From Gymnopus androsaceus JB14 (taxonomy: Eukaryota > Basidiomycota > Agaricomycetes > Agaricales > Omphalotaceae), in the NCBI GenBank assembly GCA_009733575.1, contig ML769391.1, forward strand, positions 154,620 through 218,619: 64,000 bases of DNA. The letters are read 5' to 3'. A model generated the notes under the pieces. The model did not search any database. It was not told the DNA's origin and saw nothing but the letters and a program-made list of their open reading frames with translations. Positions 23,577 to 33,368 of this stretch are shown in pieces. Numbering within the stretch: position 1 is the first letter of the stretch; each line of letters opens with the position of its first letter. Position numbers and translations under genes: made by a program.

Positions 23577-24355
23577 CATCAGCAAAACTGTACAAGCCCG
23601 TTATTCCCAGGCCTCGATTGCCAACATCTGCCAATCTGGTGATACATAGCAATGCTTGGCGAAGGGTTTGAAAATATGATATTCCTTTACCAACTTCAAC
23701 AATATTTTTTGAAGGTTGTCAATATTATCTTACATAGTCACACTTTACCAGACCTTGTAAAGGTTGTCCAATTTATTATATGTGTACTGGATAGGCAGAA
23801 CACACTAATGTATGTGTCAAGTACTTAAAACGTAGTCAAAACGTTGAAGTGAACTCTTAATTAAAAAATAGAGGATGCATCGAGTGGTGTATATTCAATA
23901 TAAACACGCACATAATATATCGCCGCTTGGCTCAGTGGCAAGTGGAGCATGTGAGCATATTAGCGCCTGAGGTTTTATAAGGTCCCGAGTTCGAACCAGT
24001 GAATAATGTAGAAATCTAAATAAGAAATATAAGTGCATTAGCTCCTGCCAACAACAATAATAGAAAATGCTATGAATCAGTAAATTATGAATAAAGCAGC
24101 CTGCTACTAAAGCGGAGCTGAATTTTCTCCCTTTTTTGACAAAAAAATAAACTGAATGGCCAACCTTGGCTAACAACAAAATATGTTATATTGGCTGCAA
24201 CACTGGTGAATATCACCAGGTTGGCGAGGTTGGCCATTGTCATATGTTTGTTATAACGTACGTCGAAAAATTCGCCAGATTGGCAGGGTTGGCCTTGGTG
24301 TTGGCCTTTACCAAACTTCGTAAATGCTTACCTGAAGATCCAGGTTTTGCTGATG
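23577..24355. mobile_element. CATCAGC-family terminal-inverted-repeat element 1 (779 bp, TSD TA)
   Basis: Inserted in NLR copy A; copy B and C sequence shows the empty site. Ends: CATCAGCAAAACTG at the left and CCAGGTTTTGCTGATG at the right; duplicated TA on both sides (23575-23576 and 24356-24357). Both subterminal regions are filled with variants of the word TTGGCCAAC/TTGGCGAGG. The middle contains a tRNA-like pol III promoter (separate entry). No transposase ORF. Confidence 0.85.
23922..24010 (+). repeat. tRNA-derived SINE-like head
   Basis: An A-box-like TGGCTCAGTGGCA at 23928-23940 and a B-box-like GAGTTCGAACC at 23987-23997 lie about 47 bp apart, the spacing of a pol III internal promoter. 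Flanking stems do not fold as an obviously complete tRNA, so a SINE head or decayed tRNA is the better reading. It sits inside element 1. Confidence 0.5.
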
Positions 24356-25370
24356 TAACATGCAGTGCTAATGAAGTTTTTCCCATTCCTCCAGCACCCA
24401 AGATGGCCAAATGGGCCTGATCCTTTTTGCATAACATCTCAACACCTTCTGTCACTAGCTTATCTCTGCCAGTAAAGACCCGAGGGGCAGTGGGTGTAGC
24501 CAGCTTGATGTTCCTGTATGGCAAGGTGACTATTTCAATTCTGAGATGAAGGGGGATCACATACTCATAAGTAATTGTTGCACTCTGAACAGGGACTTGT
24601 GAGTTTTAAAATTTCAAATTTTTGGATATTACTCTACCTGTCTGCTCTCTCCCCCAGCTAATACCATATTATGTGTTTCAATACCAAATTGCAGCTATGG
24701 GACTATGGTTTGAATGAACATAACAATGCCTAATATAACAATGCTTACATTCAATGATGCAATGAACCTGTCACTTTTTTCCTTAAATCCTGTAAGAACC
24801 TTTCCATCCTGTTCAGCATGCCAAAAGGCCTTTAGTGTGGTACGTTGAGCAAGCTTCTCCAGATTTTTTTGAATATCCTCAAGATCTCTAATTTTTTCAA
24901 TTTAGTATCACCAATGCTTGAATATCAAATAGAAATAATTACTGCTGGAACACCTTAATATCTTGAAACAATTCATCATTCATTTGTTTGCCACCAACTG
25001 TTGGTAAAATTCTCTTCAGAATTCGCAGGAGATGAGTTGTAGTCTGAGAAAATTCCTTGATGTCCTCTGCATTTTCTGCCTTTTTCTAAACAGCTTTCAG
25101 CATAAATCCTCAATTGTTGTCCTACCATGAATATACCTCAATTATCTCAACTATCACCTTCACTATCTCTGCACTCTTTGAGAGTGGAGTGAATCCTGCT
25201 ATTTCTGCACTGCCGGAAAGTGCACTGAGGCCCACCTTGAGGTGACTCAAATCGACACCTGATGGGATAGCGCTGGTCTCCTTGTCCTTGTGAGTGGCCA
25301 AGCTACCCAAACGAGTTTTAAACTTTGCTATAAGCTTTGGCATTCTTGAGAATTGATTGGTGGTGGACAC

Positions 25371-26020
25371 TGGACACGTAGATGCTAATGATGGTAGTTT
25401 TGGTTCAAGAACGTAACGCAGGACTAGCTCATGTCACATGATACCACTGATGCACTAAATACACCATTGCTGTGTCATGGTCATCGCTTAAGCGCCCAAT
25501 CTCGTTCCCGTTCCCGGATCCGCATAGGACCAGTGACAATACTGAAATAAAGGTTCGGGGCAAACCCTTCCTCCGGCCTGGCGATGGGTGATCCTTCGCA
25601 GAAGGGGCTCGGGCCAAGATGTTAAATATGATGACCTTTTTGGAAGCAACGTTCTGAAGCAAAACCATATGCAAATGCTTTGAAAAATGCACAAAAGTTG
25701 TACATTTGATACTAGACAATAACCTCATGTAGACAGAATGAATCCATCCTGAAGATATGAGGTGTATATGCAAGGCGATGTGCTCATCACTGCCCAGTAA
25801 GTTCCAGGTCTGGGATAACAGCAGAATGGTATTGGACAGGGTTAAATGTGGTTGAAGTATACTAGAGGGTTATTATAGTTGATACATAAATTCGGAGTAG
25901 GGAGCAATGAACAGAAAAAGATGCACTTTCTTTGCATGATAATGTCACAATATGTCATGTCTTGTGACCAACAATGAAAAAGGAGACAGGATGAAAGGGA
26001 CTCACAAAACATTTGAGCAA
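25371..26020. other. 5' flank of NLR copy A, shared with copy C
   Basis: No gene is recognised. The sequence recurs upstream of copy C (47040-47626), and its last ~100 bp recur at 56418-56520, so it belongs to the amplified unit and carries the NLR promoter. Confidence 0.5.
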
Positions 26021-26222
26021 CATCGGAAAAAACTGTTTTGGGCCCAGGAGGATCTAAGGTCACCTAGCCCTCTTATGCAACCTGAGGCATCCTAGTTGGC
26101 CCAGGAAAAAGGGTAAAACTTTGGACACCTCAGGTATCCTAGTCATCCTAGGTGTCCTGGGAGATCCTGGGATGCCCCAGGAACCTTAGATCCTCCTGGG
26201 CCCAAAACAGTTTTTGCTGATG
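26021..26222. mobile_element. CATCAGC-family element 2 (202 bp, TSD AA)
   Basis: The left end CATCGGAAAAAACTGTTTTG and the reverse complement of the right end CATCAGCAAAAACTGTTTTG form one long hairpin. The empty site is preserved at 56516-56520 (GAGCAATGATG). Internal words are CCTAGG/TCCTGGG variants, unlike those of the other members. Confidence 0.85.
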
Positions 26223-26229
26223 AATGATG

Positions 26230-28160
26230 CCACCTTTTATTAATACAACAATGCTTTCTGCAAAGATAACCTCAAATTAGAACTTGAATCTCAACCCAGA
26301 AGCCTTATTTTCTCTCTTCTTATCTTCCTTGGTGTGACTGTTGCCCAATTTCTCAACTTCATATTTTCCAGCACTGTCCAGGAAGTCAAGAGCTGAGCAG
26401 GGATCTTCATGGGCTATAAAGGAGGGAATAGAGCTTGACTACTTTGCAACTGGGGCAATACACCAACTTTGGCACACTAACTTCTCTAAAAAGGTACAAC
26501 AATGTCTCCATGAACATATCATACAGACTTGTGCAGAAGAAATCACCATCAAGGGAAGTACTTGGGTCACCAGTAGCCCTGACTTGAAGATTCAGATTAA
26601 AGGCCTGACAATGGTATCAATTCAAGAGCTGCTTCCACCAAGTGCTATTGCACAACGTTCACACCTTTTACATGGAACTTCCTCTCCATCTGGACAATAT
26701 CGAAGAGCTGGTACAGGAAAGAGACCAAGAAGAAACTACCGGGCAATCATAGTGCCAGAATGCAAACGGAGGCGGAATTGAATGAGGAATCATTGTCAGA
26801 TTGGGATGACAATCCCAACTTAGATGTCTTGAGAGTCGAGACTCCCAAAGGAACCATGGTCTGGTTATCTAGCCTAAGTTAACACTGGTATGCCTCATAA
26901 CTGATTCCCCTATAAATATTGTACTCATTACTTAGTATAAGGTCCGCATTGCTGTTATTACAATGCTTGCGTATATGAACAATACTGGAATAAATGCCTT
27001 GAACATTGTCCTGGGATTATTCTTCAAAATCAATGGGACAAGCACTCGCGTTCTCTCAATGCTTAGCAATATTGGCCTCAGCGTCTCAGGCCATACTATC
27101 AAGTGGTTGAAAGAGACACTGTCGGAGGATGCAATAACAAGTTGCAAACTTCTCACAGATCTCCTTCTTTGCATCATCTGACAGATCCGCTGAGAGCACG
27201 TAGATGTGCTTTCGCAAATGCTCGGGGACACATTGACAAAGAGTGCGAGCAGTGGCGTGGGTCCTAGGCTCAGAATCCACATAAAAGATAGTGAGAGGAA
27301 TGTCAGTGGAAGGGTATCGGCATCCATGGTATCAGGAAGGATGTTAATAGGTTCGGGCACTCACAGCCAACATCAATGCCCCAGAATGGGTGATTGCCAA
27401 ATGCCAAAGTATCCCAAATGCGATCAAAGGTTTTGTTTGTGCAGGTAGCAGTACACACAAGGAATGGTACATCCTGTCCAGTGAAGCTACACAGTTGGTC
27501 AAGCTGATGATAGAGAGGCCGAAAATTGTCATTGCCCCACTTGTCAATGCAATGAGTTTCATCGACGCTGATAGCCTTTACACAATGATGAAACGAAAAG
27601 CTCATTAGAGCAATGGGACAGCGCCATCTCTGGCAACATGTACACGAGCTGGGCCTTGGTTCATGTACCGTGCATGTCCCTGCAGCCTCTGAAGTGTCTC
27701 GTTAACAACGGCCATCTCGAGGCCTTTTGCTTGAGCCTGTTTAGTCTAATATAGTGTGAATAAAGATGAATCGTAAGAAACAAGCAAATCAATACCTGAT
27801 CACATTCTAATGTCTTCAAAGGACATGTTACCAGAATAACCTCATTTTTTGACACTCCCAACAGCACTAGAGCTTCAAAGATATAGCTCTTGCCATATCC
27901 AGTCCCAGCAATGAGAATAGAGTTGTTCCTTTAATGGATCTTCTGGATCAATTGAGCTTCCCATGACATGAAGCAGGAGCAGTAGGTTTCAGTTGGCAGC
28001 GCTTCCGTGGTATCGCAGAGCCTCTAACAGTCTGTCTAGATATTTGAGGAGAGCGAGGAGGTGATCCAGAGTGAGTGTTCATTGCGAGACGATTAGACTG
28101 GCATAGAGGAGGTTTGGGCATGGAACCGGAAGCGAACTTGCTCAGTGGGCGAGTCATGGA
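26230..28160 (-). pseudogene. Degenerate RecQ-like helicase, copy 1
   Basis: Minus-strand fragments in several frames: motif I AGTGYGKSYIFEALVLLG near 27900, TCPLKTLECDQV, then ISVDETHCIDKWGNDNFRP (DExH-like motif II, DETH) and VCTATCTNKTFDRIWDTL (motif III) at 27303-27605. A helicase-C remnant HIYVLSADLSDDAKKEI lies at 27086-27280, and a Cys-rich C-terminal region with HEDPCSALDFLDSAGKYEVE near 26340-26440. Such RecQ-like genes are common repeats in agaricomycete genomes. Many frame breaks and stops make this copy non-functional. A second copy lies at 58580-60336. Confidence 0.7.
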
Positions 28161-28536
28161 TAGTGGAAGTTATGATCTACAGCCAAAATCCAATCCAAAT
28201 TAGTTGAACAATTGATCTATAGTGAAAAAACACGCACCTGAGCAACAATTATGTTCAATATATTCACAAGCCAAGTACACCGTGACGGAACAAAACTTGA
28301 CGCGCCGACAGCCAGGTAAAACACGCAATATTCCTGAAAAAAATAGCCTAGAGTAATGCTAGTGAGTATAAAGGTGTCTGAGAGTTAAATAAAGTGAAAC
28401 TAACCGGAACTTCTCTGCCAGTCCCCAAGTCTTGACATTGGTTTTCTGGGTTGATTGCACACAATTGTAGTACAGATTAAAGAAGAATTAATTCGTTATT
28501 GTATATTAGGATATAAGCAAGTTACTCCCCAAACCA

Positions 28537-29115
28537 TAGGCTTGTGACCATCTGTTTCTATTTGAAACTATGGCACAGCTATCTCGGACTGAAGGATCCA
28601 TAGATGTTTCTGAGAAACGGCTGGTCCAAGCGGTAGCGTTTTAGTAGGGTGGACATTTTGTGACTTTTTTTCAGTTGTAAAAATTGTATTTTTAAGATCA
28701 ACATATTTGTACGTTTCAAGACTCGGGCTTTCGAATGGTATAAGTGTCAAAATTTGAAAATTTTGAAAGTTTATAGCCTACTAATGTATCGGCTAGTGAG
28801 ACAGACCGTAGCGCTAAGTAAGGCGTCAAACCGAGCCCAGCATGTCCTACACTCAAAAAAAAGTTTTTTTTTTTTTGTATATATGAATCGATGCAGAATT
28901 TGTCGAACTATTGAACGGACATGGTCCCTCAGAAACAAATTTTTATGAGTGAAAAAAAGTATGATTCTTCTAAGGCCGTGGTCACAAAGGTGACCCTGCC
29001 ATTGTGACGACCGTTTGGACCAGTCCATAGGAATTTCCTTTGTTTATGGTAAAAATAAACGGATTTGGCTGTTTACACCAAATAAATTATGTAGGTGGGA
29101 TTGGTCTCGAGTCTA
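28537..29115. mobile_element. hAT-like non-autonomous element (579 bp, 8-9 bp TSD)
   Basis: The flanks CCCAAACCA at 28528-28536 and 29116-29124 are identical. The related site at 61540-61560 (opposite strand) lacks the insert. Imperfect terminal inverted repeats are TAGGCTTGTGACC and TAGACTCGAGACC. An 8-bp-class duplication and TAG start fit hAT. No ORF. Confidence 0.75.
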
Positions 29116-29159
29116 CCCAAACCACTAAAGATTTGGAGAGGACGTCGATTTTCGAGATG

Positions 29160-29350
29160 TGGTACAAAAAGGTCTAGCTTTGAGTCGAGAAATTTTTGCA
29201 GCACCTTCACTAGCACTAGGAGACATGCCAAGAAGCTCGTACAGTTCTGTCTCGACTGCCACTGCATAAAATGAGCCATTTTCCCTGAAAATAGGCAAGC
29301 AACTTACTGGCTTTGTCTAGGTGAGAGCAGAGACGCATTTCGGCCACGCT
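29160..29350 (-). pseudogene. DnaJ 5' fragment (copy 2)
   Basis: The minus-strand sequence matches the first coding exon and upstream part of the Xdj1-like gene (TELYELLG and SPSASE equivalents), with substitutions and an indel. No downstream DnaJ exons follow, so only the promoter-proximal part was copied along with NSUN5. Confidence 0.7.
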
Positions 29351-29786
29351 AGGGGGTTGTTGGACCAAAGTAATTTTTCTCTTCAACCACCACGAAGCCC
29401 AAGTCCAACAGGTAATTGTTTTTTCTATTTCTTTCGCTCATGATGCTTTACAATTTATCTATATTGTCCGATTCATGATGAGAATTATCATCTCCTGAAG
29501 CCCTTCTTTTCTGTTGCTTTTGCAACGCTAACTTTTTTTTTTCTCTACTAGTTGGGATTGGCTATACAGTCCTTCATTGGACATTTGGAATACCCAGTAC
29601 ATTATTTCTTATCCAATCAGCTCCAACCTGATATATGTGTGTGTATTCAATACTTAGAATGCTGCAGCCATGAATTTTTACTTTGCCGCCACTGAAGTTC
29701 TTGATCGCCTCAATGCCAAGAGCACGGATCTATCAAAGGTCTTATATCCACTGTTGCTGAGAAGGACAGAAAACAAACATCTGCAC

Positions 29787-30092
29787 TGTAGATGAAGTGA
29801 CTCAGTTGTGTAGCAATAGAACAACTATATTGATATAAATGTACCTGTAGACGAAGTGACTATGATCATATCAGTATATAAGGTAAGGTTTAATATAAGA
29901 GATAATACTCACCTCAGTTGTGTAGCGATAGAACAACTGAGGTGAGGCTGTACCAAGCTACCGGCTATATCATAGGAACTAGGTAGTATTAGTAAGCTGC
30001 GTGAGCGGAAGTAAAAGAGGAAAAACGTGAACGGAAGTAAGTGTCTACAAAAGGAAATTTCAAAGCAGATGTACAGATCACTTATCTCAACA
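29787..30092 (+). mobile_element. Solo LTR (306 bp)
   Basis: It begins TGTAGATG and ends CTCAACA (TG...CA). Flanks TGCAC (29782-29786) and TGCGC (30093-30097) are a 5-bp duplication with one change. Copy 1 lacks it. A 16-bp segment around TCAGTTGTGTAGC is repeated inside. Internal element genes are absent, so this is a recombination product. Confidence 0.75.
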
Positions 30093-30827
30093 TGCGCTTG
30101 TCATTCAGATGTTAAAATGTGAGGAAACAGTCCCTTCCGAAACGCAGTGACGATGTTTGAAAGATGATTATCTGCAGACAAGCCTGCATTAATAGATCTC
30201 ATTGAGCACACCAAGCTCCTGCAAGAGGAATGCAAAAAGCTCACATCTTTGAATCTGGCTCTTGTACTTGTCCATGACGTTCTCTTCTCTGGTGGAATTC
30301 AGGCTGGAGATGGACCTATTAAGCAAGCAGTTCTTTGTCATAAAACAAGGCTTTCTGGTGAACTGCAAAAGCTCAAGATCAAGCATGGGGTTAAATCTAA
30401 CAAAGACCTTGCGCAGACTGGAGATAGCAGAACAGGTGAGGCTTCCGACTTTTCAATATGATCTTCATTTAACAAACACGTTCTATAGCTCAGATTCCTC
30501 GATATGTTTGCATTAATACTGTGCTATGGTCTTTTGAGGATGCAATTCAACATTTCGTATCAAAGGGGTTCACACTGAAGGATTTGTTTCCGTGAGTCCT
30601 TACTTTTTCTAGTATGACCTTGTACTGACTCTCTACATGTAGGGCGTTGAAAAAGGAGTTTTCAAAAGACAAACACATCCCAGCGTTACTGTTATTTCAA
30701 CCTCAAGTATCCTTGCAAGATGAAGAAGCATACCAGATGGGAAAAGTCATTCTTCAAGACAAAGCTTCATGCTTTCCTGCTCCCGCATCTGCGGACAGTG
30801 CGGTGATAGATGCCACCTCCGCACCAG

Positions 30828-31588
30828 TAGTGTGTGGCTCAGGTATGCCGGGTGAGCCGGGTTTTTGGGTCGGGTGGCTGTGCCGGGTCGGGTCGGGTCT
30901 AGGTTTGCCAACCCGAGACCCGGCAGGTAACCCGGAAGCACTTATAATCCAATAAATACTGTTACTTACAGCACACAATATACACACTTTTTTCACAGTT
31001 TGTTAGTTTCAGTAATAGCAAACAGTCTTCTGGATATTTTTATTATTGACAGTTCACAGTTTCAAGTGCTCAAAGGGTGCTTATCCATGTCATTGTAGTG
31101 AAATTGTTTATCAGTATTTAATTCATTACTTAATCCATGTAGGATTAGTCTGTAAAACTTAGTTGCTCAAAGATCATGCACCAGGAGCCTTGGCAGCAGT
31201 TATTTGGAACTTATATAAAACATGATGTCACTGACAATGTTCTTATCATCAGTGACAGTGTGCAGGCCTGTTAGAAGCCTGCAACTATACTAATATATGT
31301 GTGAATGTGAAATATACATTGTAATTTGACATTCAGCTCATTTTGTTTTTGACAAATTTTGACAAAGTCATGTTGTTAACCCTAAAAATTAGGTTATAGT
31401 ACTTAAAGATATCCTCATAACTATGGTATAACTATTACTGAACACATAGTCAATATATCTAGTGCAATGATTACACTTATAATCAAATTAATTATTATGT
31501 GATTCAAACCCGACTTTTGAAGGTTGGGAACCCGGGTCCGGGTCGGGTTGACATTTTACGCACCTGACCCGACCCGAGCCACACACTA
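30828..31588. mobile_element. hAT-like non-autonomous element (761 bp, TSD CGCACCAG)
   Basis: A perfect 8-bp duplication CGCACCAG at 30820-30827 and 31589-31596 interrupts NSUN5 copy 2. Terminal inverted repeats start TAGTGTGTGGCTC. Subterminal clusters of GGGTCGGG/CCCGACCC at both ends are probable transposase-binding repeats. The interior is A/T-rich without a transposase. Confidence 0.9.
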
Positions 31589-32060
31589 CGCACCAGGCAA
31601 TAAAACCTCGCATCTAAGCACATGTGCAATTTGGGAACGGTATGTCTCAACAAGTGACGTTCATCTGCATTGTTGTGAAACATACACTGTCATAGCTCTT
31701 CGCCTTTGAAAGGGGCTGTAAAAGGTTCTCGACTCTGCAGACAATGTTGTCCAAAGCCAAATGCAAGAATGTGGAACCTATCAATGTCGATTTTCTTGCC
31801 ATCGATCCTATGGATTCCAAGTATTCCAAAGTGACGCATATGTGCGTTTTCAAGTTCTTTCAGTAGTTGACTTGTCAGCTCATCGATATAGCCTTCTGGA
31901 CCCTTCTTGCAGTGGATCAGGTATCGTTAACCGTTTGGATTATCTTGTTGAGTCTGGCGAGTTTATTTGCTTTCCTCAGCAGCTCGTTAATAACTTGGGT
32001 ACCTAGAACAAGAAGCCGACTTGGTTCAAGAGGATTGACTGAACAAACTAGCTAGTTTTC

Positions 32061-32225
32061 CAGCTGTTCAAAAAAACCTGGGCCACTTCAAAAAATTGTT
32101 CACATACGGCTCCCTATTCAGTTGCTACTCCGTTTGATTCAATCGCCTACAAGCCCCACCAGAATTGAATGTCTTGCATCACTGCAGCAAAATTACGAAG
32201 TGGCCTAGGTTTTTTGGAACAGCTG
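32061..32225. mobile_element. Short MITE, ends CAGCTGTTCCAAAAAACC (165 bp, TSD TC)
   Basis: A terminal inverted repeat of about 29 bp (CAGCTGTTC, then AAAAAACCTRGGCCACTTC) and a duplicated TC on each side are seen; copies 1 and 3 of NSUN5 provide the empty site. The AAAACCTGG-type core and the 2-bp duplication resemble the CATCAGC family. Confidence 0.8.
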
Positions 32226-32698
32226 TCAGTTGATGATGATCAAACACACAATGAAATGTAGGTTAATCAAATTCATCGTCCAAGGAGTTTCGATTACTCA
32301 AGAGAATACTATTTACAGTCCCTTCAGTTCAATGAATAGTCTACTCCACATGCTCCATACATGCCATCAAAGACAAGCACATTGTTTGCGCAGCACTTGA
32401 ATCTGCCAAGGCGCTTTCCGCAAACTTCAAACTCACGCCCCCAAGCCAAGTCCTACCACAATGGAAGCGTTGTGACTACACTAATGAGATGCACAATCCC
32501 AGTACATCTAATTCAACTTGACCCTTATTATTGTAATCTCTAATACGAAATGAACGCAGGCCATGTAGCATCTGTTGTATGTTGCTTACTGGGTGAAGAT
32601 GTGACTAATGGGTTCTTCGTGTCTTGTTTTGTCCGAGAGCAGGAGCAGGCTCCTAAAGGATGTTGAAAATGGAGGATTGGGGATCTAAGCAAGAAGGA

Positions 32699-32986
32699 CA
32701 TCAGAAAAACCTGGATAATTGCCATAGCTGTTATAGCAAGCCATAGCAAGCCATAGCAGCCATAGAACTATGAACTGCTATGAATTGCTATGGGTAGCTA
32801 TGAGTTACTATGGACTTCACAAATTATATTGCCCATTGACAGATGTCATGCTCTATAGCAATCCATAGCAGCCCATAGCAGCTCATAGCTCTGGATAGAT
32901 GGGGACCTTGCTATGGGTGCTATGGGTGCTATGAGTGCTGGATAGCACTATCCAGTGCTATCCAGTTCACCCAGGTTTTGCTGATG
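32699..32986. mobile_element. CATCAGC-family element 3 (288 bp, TSD GA)
   Basis: Ends CATCAGAAAAACCTGG and CCCAGGTTTTGCTGATG, with GA duplicated. The interior is built of CCATAGC/GCTATGG words in both orientations. It is a close relative of element 9 at 56634. Confidence 0.85.
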
Positions 32987-33200
32987 GAGTCGGAGGAAAT
33001 GGCCAACCCCGAGACAGTGACAGAGGGAAAGAAGAAGAAGAAGAAGAAGAAAAAGAAAGCAAAGTCAAAGTGGAAAGCAATTAATGTTACCTTGCAATTG
33101 GGATTTTTCTTAGAATGCTTTTGTGAAGAGATACCAAGGGCGAGATTGAGGGAGACATAATTAGAAGAAAAAAAAATTATAGATTAATTGTTGCACACTA

Positions 33201-33368
33201 CATCAGCAAAGCCTGGGTGATCCCATAGCAAGGTCCCCCTCTGTGCAGCTCTGCACAGAGCTGTACAGAGCTGTACAGCAACTGATCCATATCAATTCCA
33301 AATCAATTGCTGTACAGAGCTGCACAGAGGGGGACCTTGCTATGGCGAACACCCAGGTTTTGCTGATG
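33201..33368. mobile_element. CATCAGC-family element 4 (168 bp, TSD TA)
   Basis: Inserted at TA in the 3' flank of NSUN5 copy 2; copy 1 has the empty site CACACTACTACTTG. Ends CATCAGCAAAGCCTGGG and CCCAGGTTTTGCTGATG. The interior consists of CTGTACAGAGCTG-type words and folds as a near-complete hairpin. Confidence 0.88.

Larger units (their letters stand above)
21269..25343 (-). pseudogene. NLR-type STAND gene, copy A: N-terminal helical domain, NB-ARC, 8 TPR units (disrupted)
   Basis: Minus-strand exons: 25137-25343, 24943-25085, 24749-24887, 24638-24694, 24584 onward. The N-terminal exons (MPKLIAKFKTRLGSLA, EIVKVIVEIIE, MNDELFQDIEVFQQ, LEKLAQRTTLKAFW) form the all-helical domain common in agaricomycete NLRs. 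NB-ARC: P-loop LGAGGMGKTSLALH, Walker B ILLVLDNFETPW, sensor region IIITMRGGK, and MPLAVILMAQLSKR. The C-terminus has eight ~40-residue TPR units (AAQCLxSLGxIHYMQG, EYPQAMEKLTDAR). Two lesions: a 779-bp CATCAGC-family element (23577-24355) just after the P-loop, and a TGA codon at about 22993 where copies B and C read CGA (NQDS-R-LTSM). The ancestral gene would be a regulated ATPase switch in self/non-self recognition or cell death. Confidence 0.85.
29670..33096 (+). pseudogene. NSUN5-like methyltransferase pseudogene, copy 2
   Basis: It is co-linear with copy 1 exons but carries many lesions: an exon 1 frameshift, a solo LTR (29787-30092), a hAT-like insertion (30828-31588) in exon 4, a 165-bp MITE (32061-32225), a CATCAGC element (32699-32986) in the last exon, and loss of the stop codon (TTG CAA replaces TTA TGA). 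Substitutions against copy 1 are strongly biased to CpG transitions (e.g. CTCGAT to CTCAAT). Confidence 0.9.

Noticed and set aside
23922..24010. A functional tRNA gene
   Set aside because: A and B boxes are present but no clean acceptor stem pairing is seen. Recorded as SINE-like instead.
26341..26781. 147-codon plus-strand open frame over the RecQ-like repeat
   Set aside because: The minus strand carries the recognisable helicase C-terminal residues. The plus frame is also broken in the second copy at 58541-58891.
32750..32960. CRISPR-like array (repeated CCATAGC words)
   Set aside because: The words are short, unevenly spaced and occur in both orientations inside a TIR element of a eukaryotic genome.
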